45,318 bases of DNA from contig CAYNSX010000017.1 in assembly GCA_964400165.1 (NCBI GenBank), positions 1 to 45,318 on the forward strand. The letters run 5' to 3'. Position numbers and translations under genes: made by a program. The notes below the pieces were generated by a model. The model was not told the origin of the DNA. It made no database searches and saw only the letters and a list, made by a program, of their open reading frames with translations. The DNA is from CAYNSX01 sp964400165 (lineage in GTDB: Bacteria; Armatimonadota; Hebobacteria; CAYNSX01). Of this stretch, positions 1 through 8,216 are shown piece by piece; the first letter of the stretch is position 1; each line of letters starts with the position of its first letter.

Positions 1-1
1 C

Positions 2-541
2 ATGATGCGCGCGACGACCATTCTCGGCGTCTTGCGCGACGGCGCCTGCGCGCTGGCGGGCGACGGGCAGGTCACGCACGACAAGACCGTCATCAAACAC
101 ACCGCCAAGAAAGTGCGGCGGCTGTACAAGGAGCAGGTGCTCGTCGGCTTCGCCGGCTCGGTCGCCGATGCGCTGACGCTGCTCGAACGATTCGAGGGCA
201 AACTGGAGGCGGCGAAGGGGCACCTGCCGCGCGCCGCGTATGAACTGGTGAAGGAATGGCGCACCGACCGGGTGCTGCGCCGTCTGGAGGCGATGCTGCT
301 GGCGGGCGACCGCGAGCATCTGTTCGTCATCTCGGGCACCGGCGACCTTATCGAGCCCGATGACGGCATCGCCGCCATCGGCGCCGGCGCGCCCGTCGCG
401 CTCGCCGCCGGACGGGCGCTGCTGCAGCACTCGCAACTGACCGCGCGCGAGATCGCGGAGTCCGCGATGCGCATCGCTGCCGGCATTGATATTTACACGA
501 ACGACCACCTGACCGTGGAAGCGCTCGACCCGCTGACATGA
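2..541 (+). CDS. hslV: ATP-dependent protease peptidase subunit HslV (ClpQ)
   Basis: Threonine protease subunit that forms the double hexameric chamber of the HslVU cytosolic protease. The 179-aa product begins MMRATTILG and then has the family block AGDGQVTHD. The catalytic N-terminal threonine of HslV should be the first Thr of TTIL, so a short MMRA propeptide would have to be removed, as in Bacillus-type ClpQ. Length matches the family. The ATG sits at the second base of the window, so an upstream start cannot be excluded. The stop overlaps the start of hslU (ATGA), giving translational coupling with its ATPase partner. Confidence 0.96.
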   Translation: MMRATTILGVLRDGACALAGDGQVTHDKTVIKHTAKKVRRLYKEQVLVGFAGSVADALTLLERFEGKLEAAKGHLPRAAYELVKEWRTDRVLRRLEAMLLAGDREHLFVISGTGDLIEPDDGIAAIGAGAPVALAAGRALLQHSQLTAREIAESAMRIAAGIDIYTNDHLTVEALDPLT

Positions 542-1932
542 CGCCGCCCGCCGACCTGACGCCGCGCGAGATCGTCGCCGCCCTCGATTTGCACATCGTC
601 GGACAGGCGGCGGCCAAGCGCGTCGTCGCCATTGCGCTGCGCAACCGGTATCGCCGCCAGCGCGTCCCCGACGAGATGCGCGACGAGATCATCCCGAAGA
701 ACATCTTGATGATCGGGCCGACCGGCGTCGGCAAGACCGAAATCGCCCGCCGCCTGGCCCGGCTGGCGCAGGCGCCGATGATCAAAGTGGAAGCGACGAA
801 GTTCACCGAGGTCGGCTATGTCGGCCGCGATGTCGAGTCGATGGTGCGCGACCTGACCGAGCACAGCGTGCAAATGGTGCAGGCCGAGCAGATGGAGCGC
901 ATCGCGCCGCAGGCGCGCGAGGCGGCGCTCGATGACCTGGCCGAACGCCTCGTCCCGGCGCCCGGCTCGCACCAGGCGCCCTTCGCGCAAGTGGGCGCGC
1001 TCTTCGGGCAGCAGCCCCCCACCGCAGAACCGGCCGACGGCGACGCCGACTGGCGCACCCGCCGCCGCGCCGTTCGCGAGCAATTGGCGGGCCGCGACCT
1101 CGACGGCGAGCGCGTCGAAATCGAGGTCGAGGAGCAGCGGGCGCCGTTCGTGCAAGTCTTCGGCCCCGGCGGCCTCGAAGAGGTCGGGATGGACCTGGAA
1201 AACATGCTCGGCCGCATGATGCCCGGACGCTCGACGAAACGCCGCGTCACCGTGTGCGAGGCGAAGGACATCCTCGCCGGCCAGCACGCGCGCCGAATGG
1301 TGGACACCGCGCAAGCGACCGCCGAAGCCATTGAGCGCGTCGAGCAGCGCGGCATTTTGTTCATCGACGAACTCGACAAAGTCACCGGCGGCGGCTCCGC
1401 GAGTGGGCCCGATGTCTCGCGCGAAGGCGTACAGCGCGACCTGCTGCCCATCATCGAAGGCACCACCGTCATCACCAAATACGGCTCGGTGCGCACCGAC
1501 CACATCCTGTTCATCGCCGCCGGCGCGTTCCACGCCAGCAAGCCCTCCGACCTCATCCCGGAACTCCAGGGCCGGCTGCCGCTGCGCGTCGAACTGGAGA
1601 GTCTCACCGAGGACGATTTCGTTCGCATCCTGACCGAGCCGAAGAACGCCCTCACCAAGCAGTACACCGCCCTGCTCGCCACCGAGGGCGTGACGCTGGC
1701 CTTCCGCGACGACGGCGTGCGCGAGATCGCCCGGCTCGCGGCGCAGATCAATCGCCAGGGCCAGGACATCGGCGCCCGCCGGCTGCACACGGTGATGGAG
1801 CGATTGCTCGAGGAAGTCTCGTTCTCCGCCCCGGACATCAGTCCCGCCACCGTCACCATCACCGCCGCGTATGTCCGCGAGCGCGTCGCCCCGCTGGTGG
1901 AGGATGTGGACTTGAGCAAGTATGTCCTCTGA
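538..1932 (+). CDS. hslU: HslU (ClpY) ATPase subunit of HslVU protease
   Basis: AAA+ unfoldase that feeds substrates to HslV. The 464-aa protein has Walker A GPTGVGKT at about residues 60-67, Walker B ILFIDELDK at about 274-282, an intermediate I-domain between them (about 100-230), and the C-terminal tail LSKYVL, equivalent to the tail that inserts between HslV subunits. The ATG overlaps the hslV stop in an ATGA junction. The gene ends in TGA, and the rpsB promoter follows within 20 bases, so it is the last gene of an hslVU unit. All expected motifs are present. Confidence 0.97.
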   Translation: MTPPADLTPREIVAALDLHIVGQAAAKRVVAIALRNRYRRQRVPDEMRDEIIPKNILMIGPTGVGKTEIARRLARLAQAPMIKVEATKFTEVGYVGRDVESMVRDLTEHSVQMVQAEQMERIAPQAREAALDDLAERLVPAPGSHQAPFAQVGALFGQQPPTAEPADGDADWRTRRRAVREQLAGRDLDGERVEIEVEEQRAPFVQVFGPGGLEEVGMDLENMLGRMMPGRSTKRRVTVCEAKDILAGQHARRMVDTAQATAEAIERVEQRGILFIDELDKVTGGGSASGPDVSREGVQRDLLPIIEGTTVITKYGSVRTDHILFIAAGAFHASKPSDLIPELQGRLPLRVELESLTEDDFVRILTEPKNALTKQYTALLATEGVTLAFRDDGVREIARLAAQINRQGQDIGARRLHTVMERLLEEVSFSAPDISPATVTITAAYVRERVAPLVEDVDLSKYVL

Positions 1933-1951
1933 CGCGGGCCGGACGGGCCGG

Positions 1952-1980
1952 TTGTTGGCGGCGGGCGTTTCTGCTACACT
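1952..1980 (+). promoter_or_regulatory. Sigma70-type promoter for the rpsB cluster
   Basis: TTGTTG at 1952-1957, a 17-base spacer and TACACT at 1975-1980 give a good housekeeping promoter. It lies immediately after hslU and predicts a start near 1986, leaving about a 35-nt leader before the rpsB ATG at 2020. The leader contains the small hairpin-prone stretch CCCCCGGGGAG. This is inference from sequence only. Confidence 0.65.
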
Positions 1981-2019
1981 CCGCAAGCCGTTCCCCCGGG
2001 GAGCGGCGCTCATGTCCGC

Positions 2020-2706
2020 ATGACCACAGAAGAAGCCACTACCCCCCTGGTGTCGATGAAAGAACTCCTCGAAGCGGGCGTTCACTTCGGGCACCAGACC
2101 CGTCGGTGGAACCCGAAGATGAAGCCGTTCATCTTCGGCGGGCGTAACGGCATTTACATCATCGACCTGCACCAGACCGTCAAGCGCCTCGAAGAGGCCA
2201 GCCAGTTCGTGCGGGCGTCGGTGAGCAGCGGCGGGCAACTCCTGTTCGTGGGCACGAAGAAGCAGGCGCAGGAAGCCGTGCAGGAAGCCGCCGCCAATTG
2301 CACGATGCCGTACATCAATCAGCGCTGGCTCGGCGGGACGCTGACCAACTTCCGCACCATCCACACGCGCGTCGACCGGATGAAACAGTTGCGGCAGCAA
2401 TCGCTCGACGGCCACTGGGACCGCCTGCCGAAGAAGGAAAGCACGAAACTGCGCGACGAGTTGCGCCGGCTCGAGAACCTGCTGACCGGCATCGAAAAGA
2501 TGGAGTCCATCCCGACCGCGATGTTCATCGTGGACCTGCAGCGCGAGCACATCGCTGTGCGAGAAGCCAAGCGGCTGGACATTCCGATCATCGCCATCGT
2601 GGACACCAACTGCGACCCGGACGAAGCCGACTTCCCCATTCCCGGCAACGACGACGCCATCCGCGCCATCAAGCTCTATTGCGAGCTCGCCGCGCCATCA
2701 AGTTGA
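2020..2706 (+). CDS. rpsB: 30S ribosomal protein S2, reading frame broken near C-terminus
   Basis: Small-subunit ribosomal protein. The frame encodes typical S2 blocks: MKELLEAGVHFGHQTRRWNP, GIYIIDLHQTVKRL, FVGTKKQAQ, QRWLGGTLTNF and IIAIVDTNCDPDEADFPIPG. After DDAIRAIKLYCELA it runs out of frame and stops at TGA 2704-2706. Directly downstream, in the -1 frame, the expected continuation RAIKLICDKLSQAAQEG runs to 2945. Removing 29 nt (2662-2690) restores one continuous S2 of about 298 aa. As S2 is essential, I infer a mis-assembly or a very recent lesion rather than a functional truncated protein. It lies upstream of tsf as usual. Confidence 0.93.
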   Translation: MTTEEATTPLVSMKELLEAGVHFGHQTRRWNPKMKPFIFGGRNGIYIIDLHQTVKRLEEASQFVRASVSSGGQLLFVGTKKQAQEAVQEAAANCTMPYINQRWLGGTLTNFRTIHTRVDRMKQLRQQSLDGHWDRLPKKESTKLRDELRRLENLLTGIEKMESIPTAMFIVDLQREHIAVREAKRLDIPIIAIVDTNCDPDEADFPIPGNDDAIRAIKLYCELAAPSS

Positions 2707-2719
2707 TTTGCGACAAATT
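2662..2719 (+). repeat. 29-nt imperfect tandem duplication inside rpsB
   Basis: Unit 1 (2662-2690) and unit 2 (2691-2719) share the first 12 bases, CGCGCCATCAAG, and a further TTGCGA block, but differ at many other positions. They encode two alternative versions of the same S2 peptide, RAIKLYCELA and RAIKLICDKL. A fresh duplication would give identical copies. Two diverged copies of one site side by side look more like two strain alleles joined by the assembler. Confidence 0.8.
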
Positions 2720-2945
2720 GAGCCAGGCCGCGCAAGAAGGCCGCGGAGTGCGCGAGCAGGCGCTCGTCGAACTCGCCAGGCGCACGGAAGCGGCGCTGAT
2801 CGAAGCGGCGCAGCCCAAGATTGCCGACGAACCCCTCGATGGAGAAGTTGTCGCGGCCTTTGAGGTCGCGCCCCTCGTGGAGACCAACGGCGCGCCCGAC
2901 ACCACCGCCACGCTGCCCCCCGACCAGCCGACCGCAGGCGAATAA
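2691..2945 (+). pseudogene. rpsB: Out-of-frame C-terminal part of ribosomal protein S2
   Basis: Continuation of rpsB in the -1 frame relative to 2020-2706. It encodes RAIKLICDKLSQAAQEGRGV followed by a helical and then acidic, low-complexity tail ending PTAGE and TAA. It has no plausible start of its own. It ends 2 bases before the tsf GTG, the spacing expected for an intact rpsB-tsf pair, which supports its being the true end of the gene. Confidence 0.85.
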
Positions 2946-2947
2946 CT

Positions 2948-3865
2948 GTGGCGGGGGACATCGAACGGCTCAAGGAGCTGCGCGAGCGCACGGGCGCGGG
3001 AATGCTGGATTGCAAGCGCGCCCTCACGGAAACCAACGGCGACATCGACGCCGCGATCCAGCGACTGCGCCAATGGGGGTTGGCGGCACAGGCCAAGCGT
3101 GAGACGAAAGCCGCCACCCAGGGCCGCATCGGTTACTACCCCGGCAATGACGGCGACGACACTACGCGCGGGGCCATTGTTGAATTGAACTGCGAGACCG
3201 ACTTTGTCGCCCGCACCGATGTCTTCGTCGGGCTGGTGACCAAACTGGCCGGGCACATGGCGAAGAGCGGCGACACCGACGCCGACTTTGCGCCGGACCA
3301 AGTGCTGGCCATGTTCCCCACGGACATTGAAGACCTGGCGGCCTCGACCGGCGAGCGCCTCGTCGTCGGGCAGGGCGTGCGCCTCGTCGCCGACACCGCC
3401 CGCCACGAGCACATCGGCGGCTACCTGCACGCCAACGGCAACATCGGCGTCCTGGTGCGGCTCCGCTGTCAGTCGGCGAAGGGCGTGCAACACCCCGCCA
3501 CCGCAACGCTGGCGCACGACCTCGCCCTGCAAATCGCCGCGGCCTCGCCCGCCGCACCCGAGTTCATCTCGCGTGAGGATGTCACCCAGGGAGTGCGCGA
3601 TCGGGAACTCGAGGTCTACCGAGCCCGCGCCCGTGAAGAGAAGAAACCTGAGAACCTCATCGACAAGATTGCCCAGGGCGGATTGAGCAAGTACCTGTCC
3701 ACGATCTGCCTGCTCGAGCAGCCCTTCATTCGCGAGGCCGACATCACCGTGGCGCAACTCATCGAGCGCGTCGGCAAGGAAGCCGGCGAGCCGATCGCGG
3801 CGCAGCGGTTCGTCCGCTACCGGGTCGGCGAGACGAAGTCCATCAGCGCGCAGTCCACGCGCTGA
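2948..3865 (+). CDS. tsf: Translation elongation factor Ts
   Basis: Guanine nucleotide exchange factor for EF-Tu. The 305-aa product has the N-terminal UBA-like domain with LRERTGAGMLDCKRAL (about residues 12-27) and the core signature VELNCETDFVARTD (about 75-88). The second signature GNIGVLVRLRC and the C-terminal KYLSTICLLEQPF also fit. The start is GTG at 2948, two bases after the rpsB stop and without a clear Shine-Dalgarno, suggesting coupling to rpsB translation. Length is normal for the long form of EF-Ts. Confidence 0.96.
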   Translation: MAGDIERLKELRERTGAGMLDCKRALTETNGDIDAAIQRLRQWGLAAQAKRETKAATQGRIGYYPGNDGDDTTRGAIVELNCETDFVARTDVFVGLVTKLAGHMAKSGDTDADFAPDQVLAMFPTDIEDLAASTGERLVVGQGVRLVADTARHEHIGGYLHANGNIGVLVRLRCQSAKGVQHPATATLAHDLALQIAAASPAAPEFISREDVTQGVRDRELEVYRARAREEKKPENLIDKIAQGGLSKYLSTICLLEQPFIREADITVAQLIERVGKEAGEPIAAQRFVRYRVGETKSISAQSTR

Positions 3866-3870
3866 CGCTG

Positions 3871-4614
3871 ATGACCTCCCCGCTGTATCGGCGCATCCTG
3901 CTGAAATTGAGCGGCGAGGCGTTTGCCGGTCCCCAGGGCTATGGCATCGACCCCGGCGTCCTCGCCGACATCGCCCGCGAAATCAAAGAGATGCACGACC
4001 TGGGCATCGAAGCGGCCGTCGTGGTCGGCGGGGGCAACATTTTCCGGGCGCGCTCCCAGGGCGAAGGCGGCATCGAACGCACCACCGCCGACTACATGGG
4101 GATGCTGGCCAGCGCGCTGAACGCCCTCGCGTTGCAGGACGCCCTCGAGAAATCAGGCGTCCCCACCCGCATTCAGTCGGCCATCGAGATGAAGGAGATC
4201 GCCGAGCCCTACATCCGCCGCCGGGCGATGCGCCACCTGGAAAAGGGCCGCGTCGTCATCTTCGCGGCGGGGACCGGTAACCCGTTCTTCACTACCGACA
4301 CCGCCGCCGCCCTGCGCGCGAACGAAATCGGCGCCGAAGTCATCATCAAAGCGACCAATGTGGACGCCATTTACGAACAGGACCCGAAACTCCACCCCGA
4401 CGCGCGCAAACTGCCGCGCCTGACGCACCGTGAAGCCATCCGCCTCGGCGTCGGCATCATCGACACCACCGCCATCGCGCTCGCCGAGGAGAACGGCACG
4501 CCCATCGTCGTCTACGGCCGCTCGCAGCGCGACGGCTTGCGCCGCATCATCTTCGGCGAACAACTGGGCAGCGTCATCAGCAGCGATCCCGCCGGCAAGA
4601 AGGACTCCAAATGA
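3871..4614 (+). CDS. pyrH: Uridylate kinase (UMP kinase)
   Basis: Phosphorylates UMP to UDP in pyrimidine nucleotide synthesis. It belongs to the amino-acid kinase fold, unlike eukaryotic UMP kinases. The 247-aa protein has RILLKLSGEAF at the N-terminus, VVVGGGNIFRA at about residues 51-61, TTADYMGMLA at about 71-80 and the nucleotide-binding FAAGTGNPFFTTDTAAALRA at about 131-150. KATNVDAIYEQDP also fits. It starts 5 bases after tsf and overlaps frr by 4 bases, the classic tsf-pyrH-frr order. Confidence 0.97.
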   Translation: MTSPLYRRILLKLSGEAFAGPQGYGIDPGVLADIAREIKEMHDLGIEAAVVVGGGNIFRARSQGEGGIERTTADYMGMLASALNALALQDALEKSGVPTRIQSAIEMKEIAEPYIRRRAMRHLEKGRVVIFAAGTGNPFFTTDTAAALRANEIGAEVIIKATNVDAIYEQDPKLHPDARKLPRLTHREAIRLGVGIIDTTAIALAEENGTPIVVYGRSQRDGLRRIIFGEQLGSVISSDPAGKKDSK

Positions 4615-5168
4615 AAGAGCAACTGCTCGCAGATGTGACGCACAAGATGGACCAGACGGTCGTTGTTTTGCAGCGCGAACTGACCGGCATCCGCACTGGC
4701 CGCGCCAACCCGGCGCTCGTCGAGCACCTGCAAGTCGACGCCTACGGCACCAAGATGCCGCTCAATCAGCTCGCCACCATCACCGCCCCCGAGGCGCGCC
4801 TGCTCGTCGTGCAGCCGTGGGACAAGACGCTCGTCACCGCCATCACCAACGCCTTCACCACCTCGGACCTGGGGCTGAATCCGCAGTCCGACGGCGTCGT
4901 CCTGCGCGTCCCGATCCCGGCGCTCTCGCAAGAGCGGCGCGTCGAAATGACCAAACTGGCGGCGAAGAGGGCCGAAGAGAGCCGGGTGGCGACGCGCAAC
5001 ATCCGCCGGGAGGCCATCGAGCAACTGCGCAAGGCGAAAAAGGACAGCGAGATCTCGGAAGACGACGAGCGGCGCCTGGAAGAACAGATTCAGAAACTGA
5101 CCGACCAGCACATTGCAAAGGCGGACGAGGCGCTGAAGGCCAAAGACGCGGAGATCTTGCAGTCCTGA
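4611..5168 (+). CDS. frr: Ribosome recycling factor
   Basis: Splits post-termination ribosomes together with EF-G. The 185-aa product has the expected length. It shows TGIRTGRANPALVEHL (about residues 24-39), the beta domain YGTKMPLNQLATIT, and the helical C-terminal half with RRVEMTKLAAKRAEESRVA and IRREAIEQLRKAKKD. The ATG overlaps the pyrH stop (ATGA). The stop codon shares bases with the start of the next small gene at 5168 (TGATG), so the whole run is coupled. Confidence 0.97.
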   Translation: MKEQLLADVTHKMDQTVVVLQRELTGIRTGRANPALVEHLQVDAYGTKMPLNQLATITAPEARLLVVQPWDKTLVTAITNAFTTSDLGLNPQSDGVVLRVPIPALSQERRVEMTKLAAKRAEESRVATRNIRREAIEQLRKAKKDSEISEDDERRLEEQIQKLTDQHIAKADEALKAKDAEILQS

Positions 5169-5413
5169 TGGCCGACCGCTCCGCCGGCCCCCCATCGGTC
5201 ATCGCCCTTCCGCTCGACCGGGCCCGCGCGCTGCTCGACTCCGCGGGTTGGCCGGTAATGGAAGTGATCGACACCGCGGCGCGCGAGCGCTCGGCGCCGA
5301 CCGAGCCGCCGCGCGTGGTGCGACAACTCACGCGCGACGGCGGCGCGGCGCTCACCGTCGCCCGAGCGGCGGTCCCCACCTGGCTGCGCGAAACCGGCCC
5401 CGATGCCGCTTGA
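5168..5413 (+). CDS. Small protein resembling a single PASTA-like domain
   Basis: An 81-aa protein without a signal peptide or membrane segment. Its pattern PLDRARALLDSAGWPVMEV, then PPRVVRQL and a closing LTVARAAVP, resembles one PASTA repeat (an L-x2-A-x2-L-x2-AG helix followed by strands). PASTA domains usually occur on Ser/Thr kinases and PBPs, but this is a free-standing soluble copy. Its ATG overlaps the frr stop, and its 3' end overlaps the uppS start by 11 bases, so it is clearly part of the operon. The domain match is weak and function is unknown. Confidence 0.7.
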   Translation: MADRSAGPPSVIALPLDRARALLDSAGWPVMEVIDTAARERSAPTEPPRVVRQLTRDGGAALTVARAAVPTWLRETGPDAA

Positions 5414-6119
5414 TGCACCGCCGCCCCAGCATGTCGCCATCATCATGGATGGCAACGGCCGCTGGGCCGCGGAGCGCAGTCTGCCGCGGCTGGCGGGTCA
5501 CGAGGCGGGTGTCGAAAGCGTCCGCGCCGTCATCGAGACCGCGCCGGAAGTCGGCGTCAAGCAACTGACCCTCTATTCCTTCTCGTCAGAGAACTGGAAG
5601 CGCCCGGCGAATGAAGTCGAGCAACTGATGGTCCTCATGGTGGAGAGTCTGCGCCGCGAACTGCCCGAACTGCATGAGAAGGGCGTCCGCTTCCGCCACC
5701 TCGGCCGCAAGGACCGCCTGCCCGCCGAATTGCGCGACGAGTTTGCCCGCGCGGAAACGCTGACTGCCGCCAATACGCGCGTGACGGTCAATGTCGCGGT
5801 GGATTACGGCGGGCGCGACGAAATCGTCGCTGCCGCCCGCGCCGCCGCCGAGGCCGCCCGGGCGGGGACGCTCGACCCCGCCGACCTCGACGAGGCCCGG
5901 TTTGCCGCGCTGCTCCCCCTCCCCGACCTGCCCGACCCCGAACTCCTCATCCGCACCGGCGGGGAACATCGCATCAGCAACTTCCTACTATGGAGAGTGG
6001 CGTACACTGAATTGTGGGTGACGCCGGTCCTCTGGCCGGACTTCCGCCGCCCGCACTTTTCGGAGGCCATCGCCGACTTCCAGCGGCGCGAACGGAGATT
6101 TGGTGGAGTCCTCGCCTAA
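5403..6119 (+). CDS. uppS: Undecaprenyl diphosphate synthase (cis-prenyltransferase)
   Basis: Extends farnesyl-PP with isopentenyl-PP to the C55 carrier used for peptidoglycan and other envelope polymers. The 238-aa protein has the diphosphate-binding HVAIIMDGNGRWA at about residues 9-21, LTLYSFSSENWKRP at about 57-70, and the C-terminal IRTGGEHRISNFLLWRVAYT with the conserved arginine pair. The ATG lies inside the preceding small gene. The end overlaps the start of cdsA by 20 bases. Placement before cdsA-dxr-rseP-ispG is the usual order. Confidence 0.96.
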   Translation: MPLDAPPPQHVAIIMDGNGRWAAERSLPRLAGHEAGVESVRAVIETAPEVGVKQLTLYSFSSENWKRPANEVEQLMVLMVESLRRELPELHEKGVRFRHLGRKDRLPAELRDEFARAETLTAANTRVTVNVAVDYGGRDEIVAAARAAAEAARAGTLDPADLDEARFAALLPLPDLPDPELLIRTGGEHRISNFLLWRVAYTELWVTPVLWPDFRRPHFSEAIADFQRRERRFGGVLA

Positions 6120-7056
6120 CATCACCTACCCGGCCACGGTGCAGCCGGCGGACTCGCTGCGCACGCGGGTCGCCGCCGCCGCGCTTGGCCTGCCCATCCT
6201 GCTGGCGCTCATCGGAATGGATGCCACCACCGAGTGGCACGGCACGACGCTGCTGCTGCTGGTGCTCTTCATCGCCGGTATCGGCGCTGAAGAATTCAGC
6301 GCCCTGCTGGCGCATCGGGGCATGACGAGCGTCCCGCAACTGGGGCTGATGGTAGCGACCATCCCGCCCCTGCTCGCCTTTGTCTACGGCCGCGCCGAGA
6401 TTCCTGTGTTGCTGCTCGCCTCCAGTGTCATCATCGCCCTCAATACCCTCTTCATTGCGCTCGGGGTGGTGCCCGACATCATCCACCGCGGCGCGCGGGG
6501 GCTGCGTGACGCGGTGCTCATCTTGTTCGGTTCCGCCGTCATCGGCGCCGGGTATTCGTTCATCCTGCTGCTGCGCAAGCCGCTGGGCAGCACTTTCACC
6601 GGCGCCGCGCCGGCGCCAACCGACCTGCACATTGCTTTCCCGGCGATGGGCTGGTGGGCGGTGGCGGCATTATTTCTGCTGGTATGGACGACCGACACGC
6701 TGGCCTACTTCGTCGGGCGCACCGTCGGCGGTCCGAAACTCGCTCCCGCCATCAGCCCGAAGAAGACCTGGTCGGGCACGCTGGCCGGCATCGCCGGCGC
6801 GACGGTGCTGGCGCTGGCGCTCAATCAGCTGCCGCACGGCCCGCGGTTCGCGCTGCCGATCGCCGCGGTCATCGGCGCCAGTGTCGGCGCCGCCGCGGTG
6901 CTGGGCGACTTGTTGCAGTCGGCGGTGAAGCGCGCCTGCGCCGTCAAAGACAGCGGCAGTTTCGTCCCCGGTCACGGCGGCATCCTCGACCGATTCGACA
7001 GTATGCTGCTCGCTGCGCCGGCTCTCTTCTTCCTCTTGTGGTGGGCGCTGCAATGA
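6100..7056 (+). CDS. cdsA: Phosphatidate cytidylyltransferase (CDP-diglyceride synthase)
   Basis: Integral membrane enzyme that makes CDP-diacylglycerol from phosphatidate and CTP. The 318-aa protein is multi-spanning. It carries SPKKTWSGTLAGIAGATV and the C-terminal family signature running from SAVKRACAVKDSGS to PGHGGILDRFD, with the metal-binding aspartates. The start is either TTG at 6100 or GTG at 6103, both inside the uppS 3' end and close to GGAG-rich sequence. A proline-rich 13-residue stretch separates transmembrane segments around residues 165-180. The stop overlaps the dxr ATG (ATGA). Confidence 0.95.
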   Translation: MVESSPNITYPATVQPADSLRTRVAAAALGLPILLALIGMDATTEWHGTTLLLLVLFIAGIGAEEFSALLAHRGMTSVPQLGLMVATIPPLLAFVYGRAEIPVLLLASSVIIALNTLFIALGVVPDIIHRGARGLRDAVLILFGSAVIGAGYSFILLLRKPLGSTFTGAAPAPTDLHIAFPAMGWWAVAALFLLVWTTDTLAYFVGRTVGGPKLAPAISPKKTWSGTLAGIAGATVLALALNQLPHGPRFALPIAAVIGASVGAAAVLGDLLQSAVKRACAVKDSGSFVPGHGGILDRFDSMLLAAPALFFLLWWALQ

Positions 7057-8216
7057 GTGTCCGCCGCCTCGTCATCCTCGGCTCGACCGGCTCCATCGGC
7101 ACGCAGGCCCTGGAAGTCGTGGCCGCGCACTCCGACCGCTTCGAGGTCATCGGCCTCGCCGCCGGTCGCAACGCGGCGCTGCTCGCCGAACAGGCGCTGC
7201 GCTTCCGCCCGCAAGTCGTGGCGCTCGCGGACGAGAGTGGCGCCGAGGAACTGACGCGGCGCCTGGCCGGAACTGCCGTGCGCGTGCAAGCCGGCCCGGA
7301 CGCGCTCGACGAATTGGCGCAGCACCCCGATGCGGACACCGTGCTGCTGGCGCTGCTTGGCATCGCCGGCCTGCGGCCGGCGCTCGCCGCGGCTCGCGCC
7401 GGCAAGACGCTGGCGCTCGCCAACAAGGAGGCGCTGGTCATCGGCGGCCCGCTGCTGACGCGGGCCGTGCGCGAACACGGCGCCACACTCATCCCCGTCG
7501 ATAGCGAGCACAGCGGCATCTTCCAGTGCCTGCAGGGACACGACCGCGGCGGCATCGGGCGCGTCGTGCTGACCGCGTCGGGCGGGCCGTTCCTCGGCGT
7601 TCCGCGGGAGCGCCTGGAGCGCGTCACGCCCGCCGAGGCGCTCGCGCACCCGACCTGGACAATGGGGAACAAGATTACCGTGGACTGCGCCACCCTCTTC
7701 AACAAGGGCCTCGAATGTATCGAGGCACACTGGCTCTTCGGGCTGCCCTACGAGCAAGTGCAGGTGCTCGTGCATCCGCAGAGCATCGTGCACGGCCTGG
7801 TGCACTTCGACGACGGCTCCGCCATCGCCCAGCTCGGCGTCCCCGATATGCGCCTGCCCATTCAGTACGCACTCTCGCACCCGAACCGGTGGCCGGCGCC
7901 CTGGCCGCAACTCGATCTCGCGTCGGCGCCCTCGCTGACCTTCCACGCCCTCGACGCGGGCGAGTTTCCATGCTTCGACCTAGCCTGCGAAGCCGGCCGG
8001 CGCGGCGGCACGGCCCCGGCGGCGCTGAACGGCGCCGACGAGGCCGCAGTGGCGGCCTTCCTCGACGGTCGCATCGGCTTCCTCGACATCGAGCGCACGC
8101 TCGAGCGGGCGCTCGCGCAACACCGCGTCATCGCCGACCCGACACTTGACGACCTGCTGGCCGCCGACCGCGAGGGGCGCGCCATGCTACGATCCGCCGG
8201 AGTCGTACCGGCATGA
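7053..8216 (+). CDS. dxr: 1-deoxy-D-xylulose 5-phosphate reductoisomerase
   Basis: First committed step of the MEP isoprenoid pathway, converting DXP to MEP with NADPH. The 387-aa product has the Rossmann motif LGSTGSIGTQALEVV (about residues 8-22), LANKEALVIGG, the metal and substrate site PVDSEHSGIFQCL, ASGGPFLGVP and the flexible-loop tryptophan in HPTWTMGNKITVD. The end overlaps rseP by 4 bases. Together with ispG in the same operon it shows that isoprenoids are made by the MEP route here and feed the adjacent uppS. Confidence 0.97.
   Translation: MSVRRLVILGSTGSIGTQALEVVAAHSDRFEVIGLAAGRNAALLAEQALRFRPQVVALADESGAEELTRRLAGTAVRVQAGPDALDELAQHPDADTVLLALLGIAGLRPALAAARAGKTLALANKEALVIGGPLLTRAVREHGATLIPVDSEHSGIFQCLQGHDRGGIGRVVLTASGGPFLGVPRERLERVTPAEALAHPTWTMGNKITVDCATLFNKGLECIEAHWLFGLPYEQVQVLVHPQSIVHGLVHFDDGSAIAQLGVPDMRLPIQYALSHPNRWPAPWPQLDLASAPSLTFHALDAGEFPCFDLACEAGRRGGTAPAALNGADEAAVAAFLDGRIGFLDIERTLERALAQHRVIADPTLDDLLAADREGRAMLRSAGVVPA

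Noticed and set aside
493..2550. 685-codon minus-strand open frame opposite hslU and rpsB
   Set aside because: High-GC shadow. The opposite strand encodes unmistakable HslU and S2, and the product is low-complexity (H/R/A/D-rich) without any domain.
2662..2945. Programmed frameshift in rpsB
   Set aside because: No slippery heptamer or downstream pseudoknot is evident, and a -1 shift would duplicate the RAIKL peptide. The diverged 29-base repeat explains the break better.
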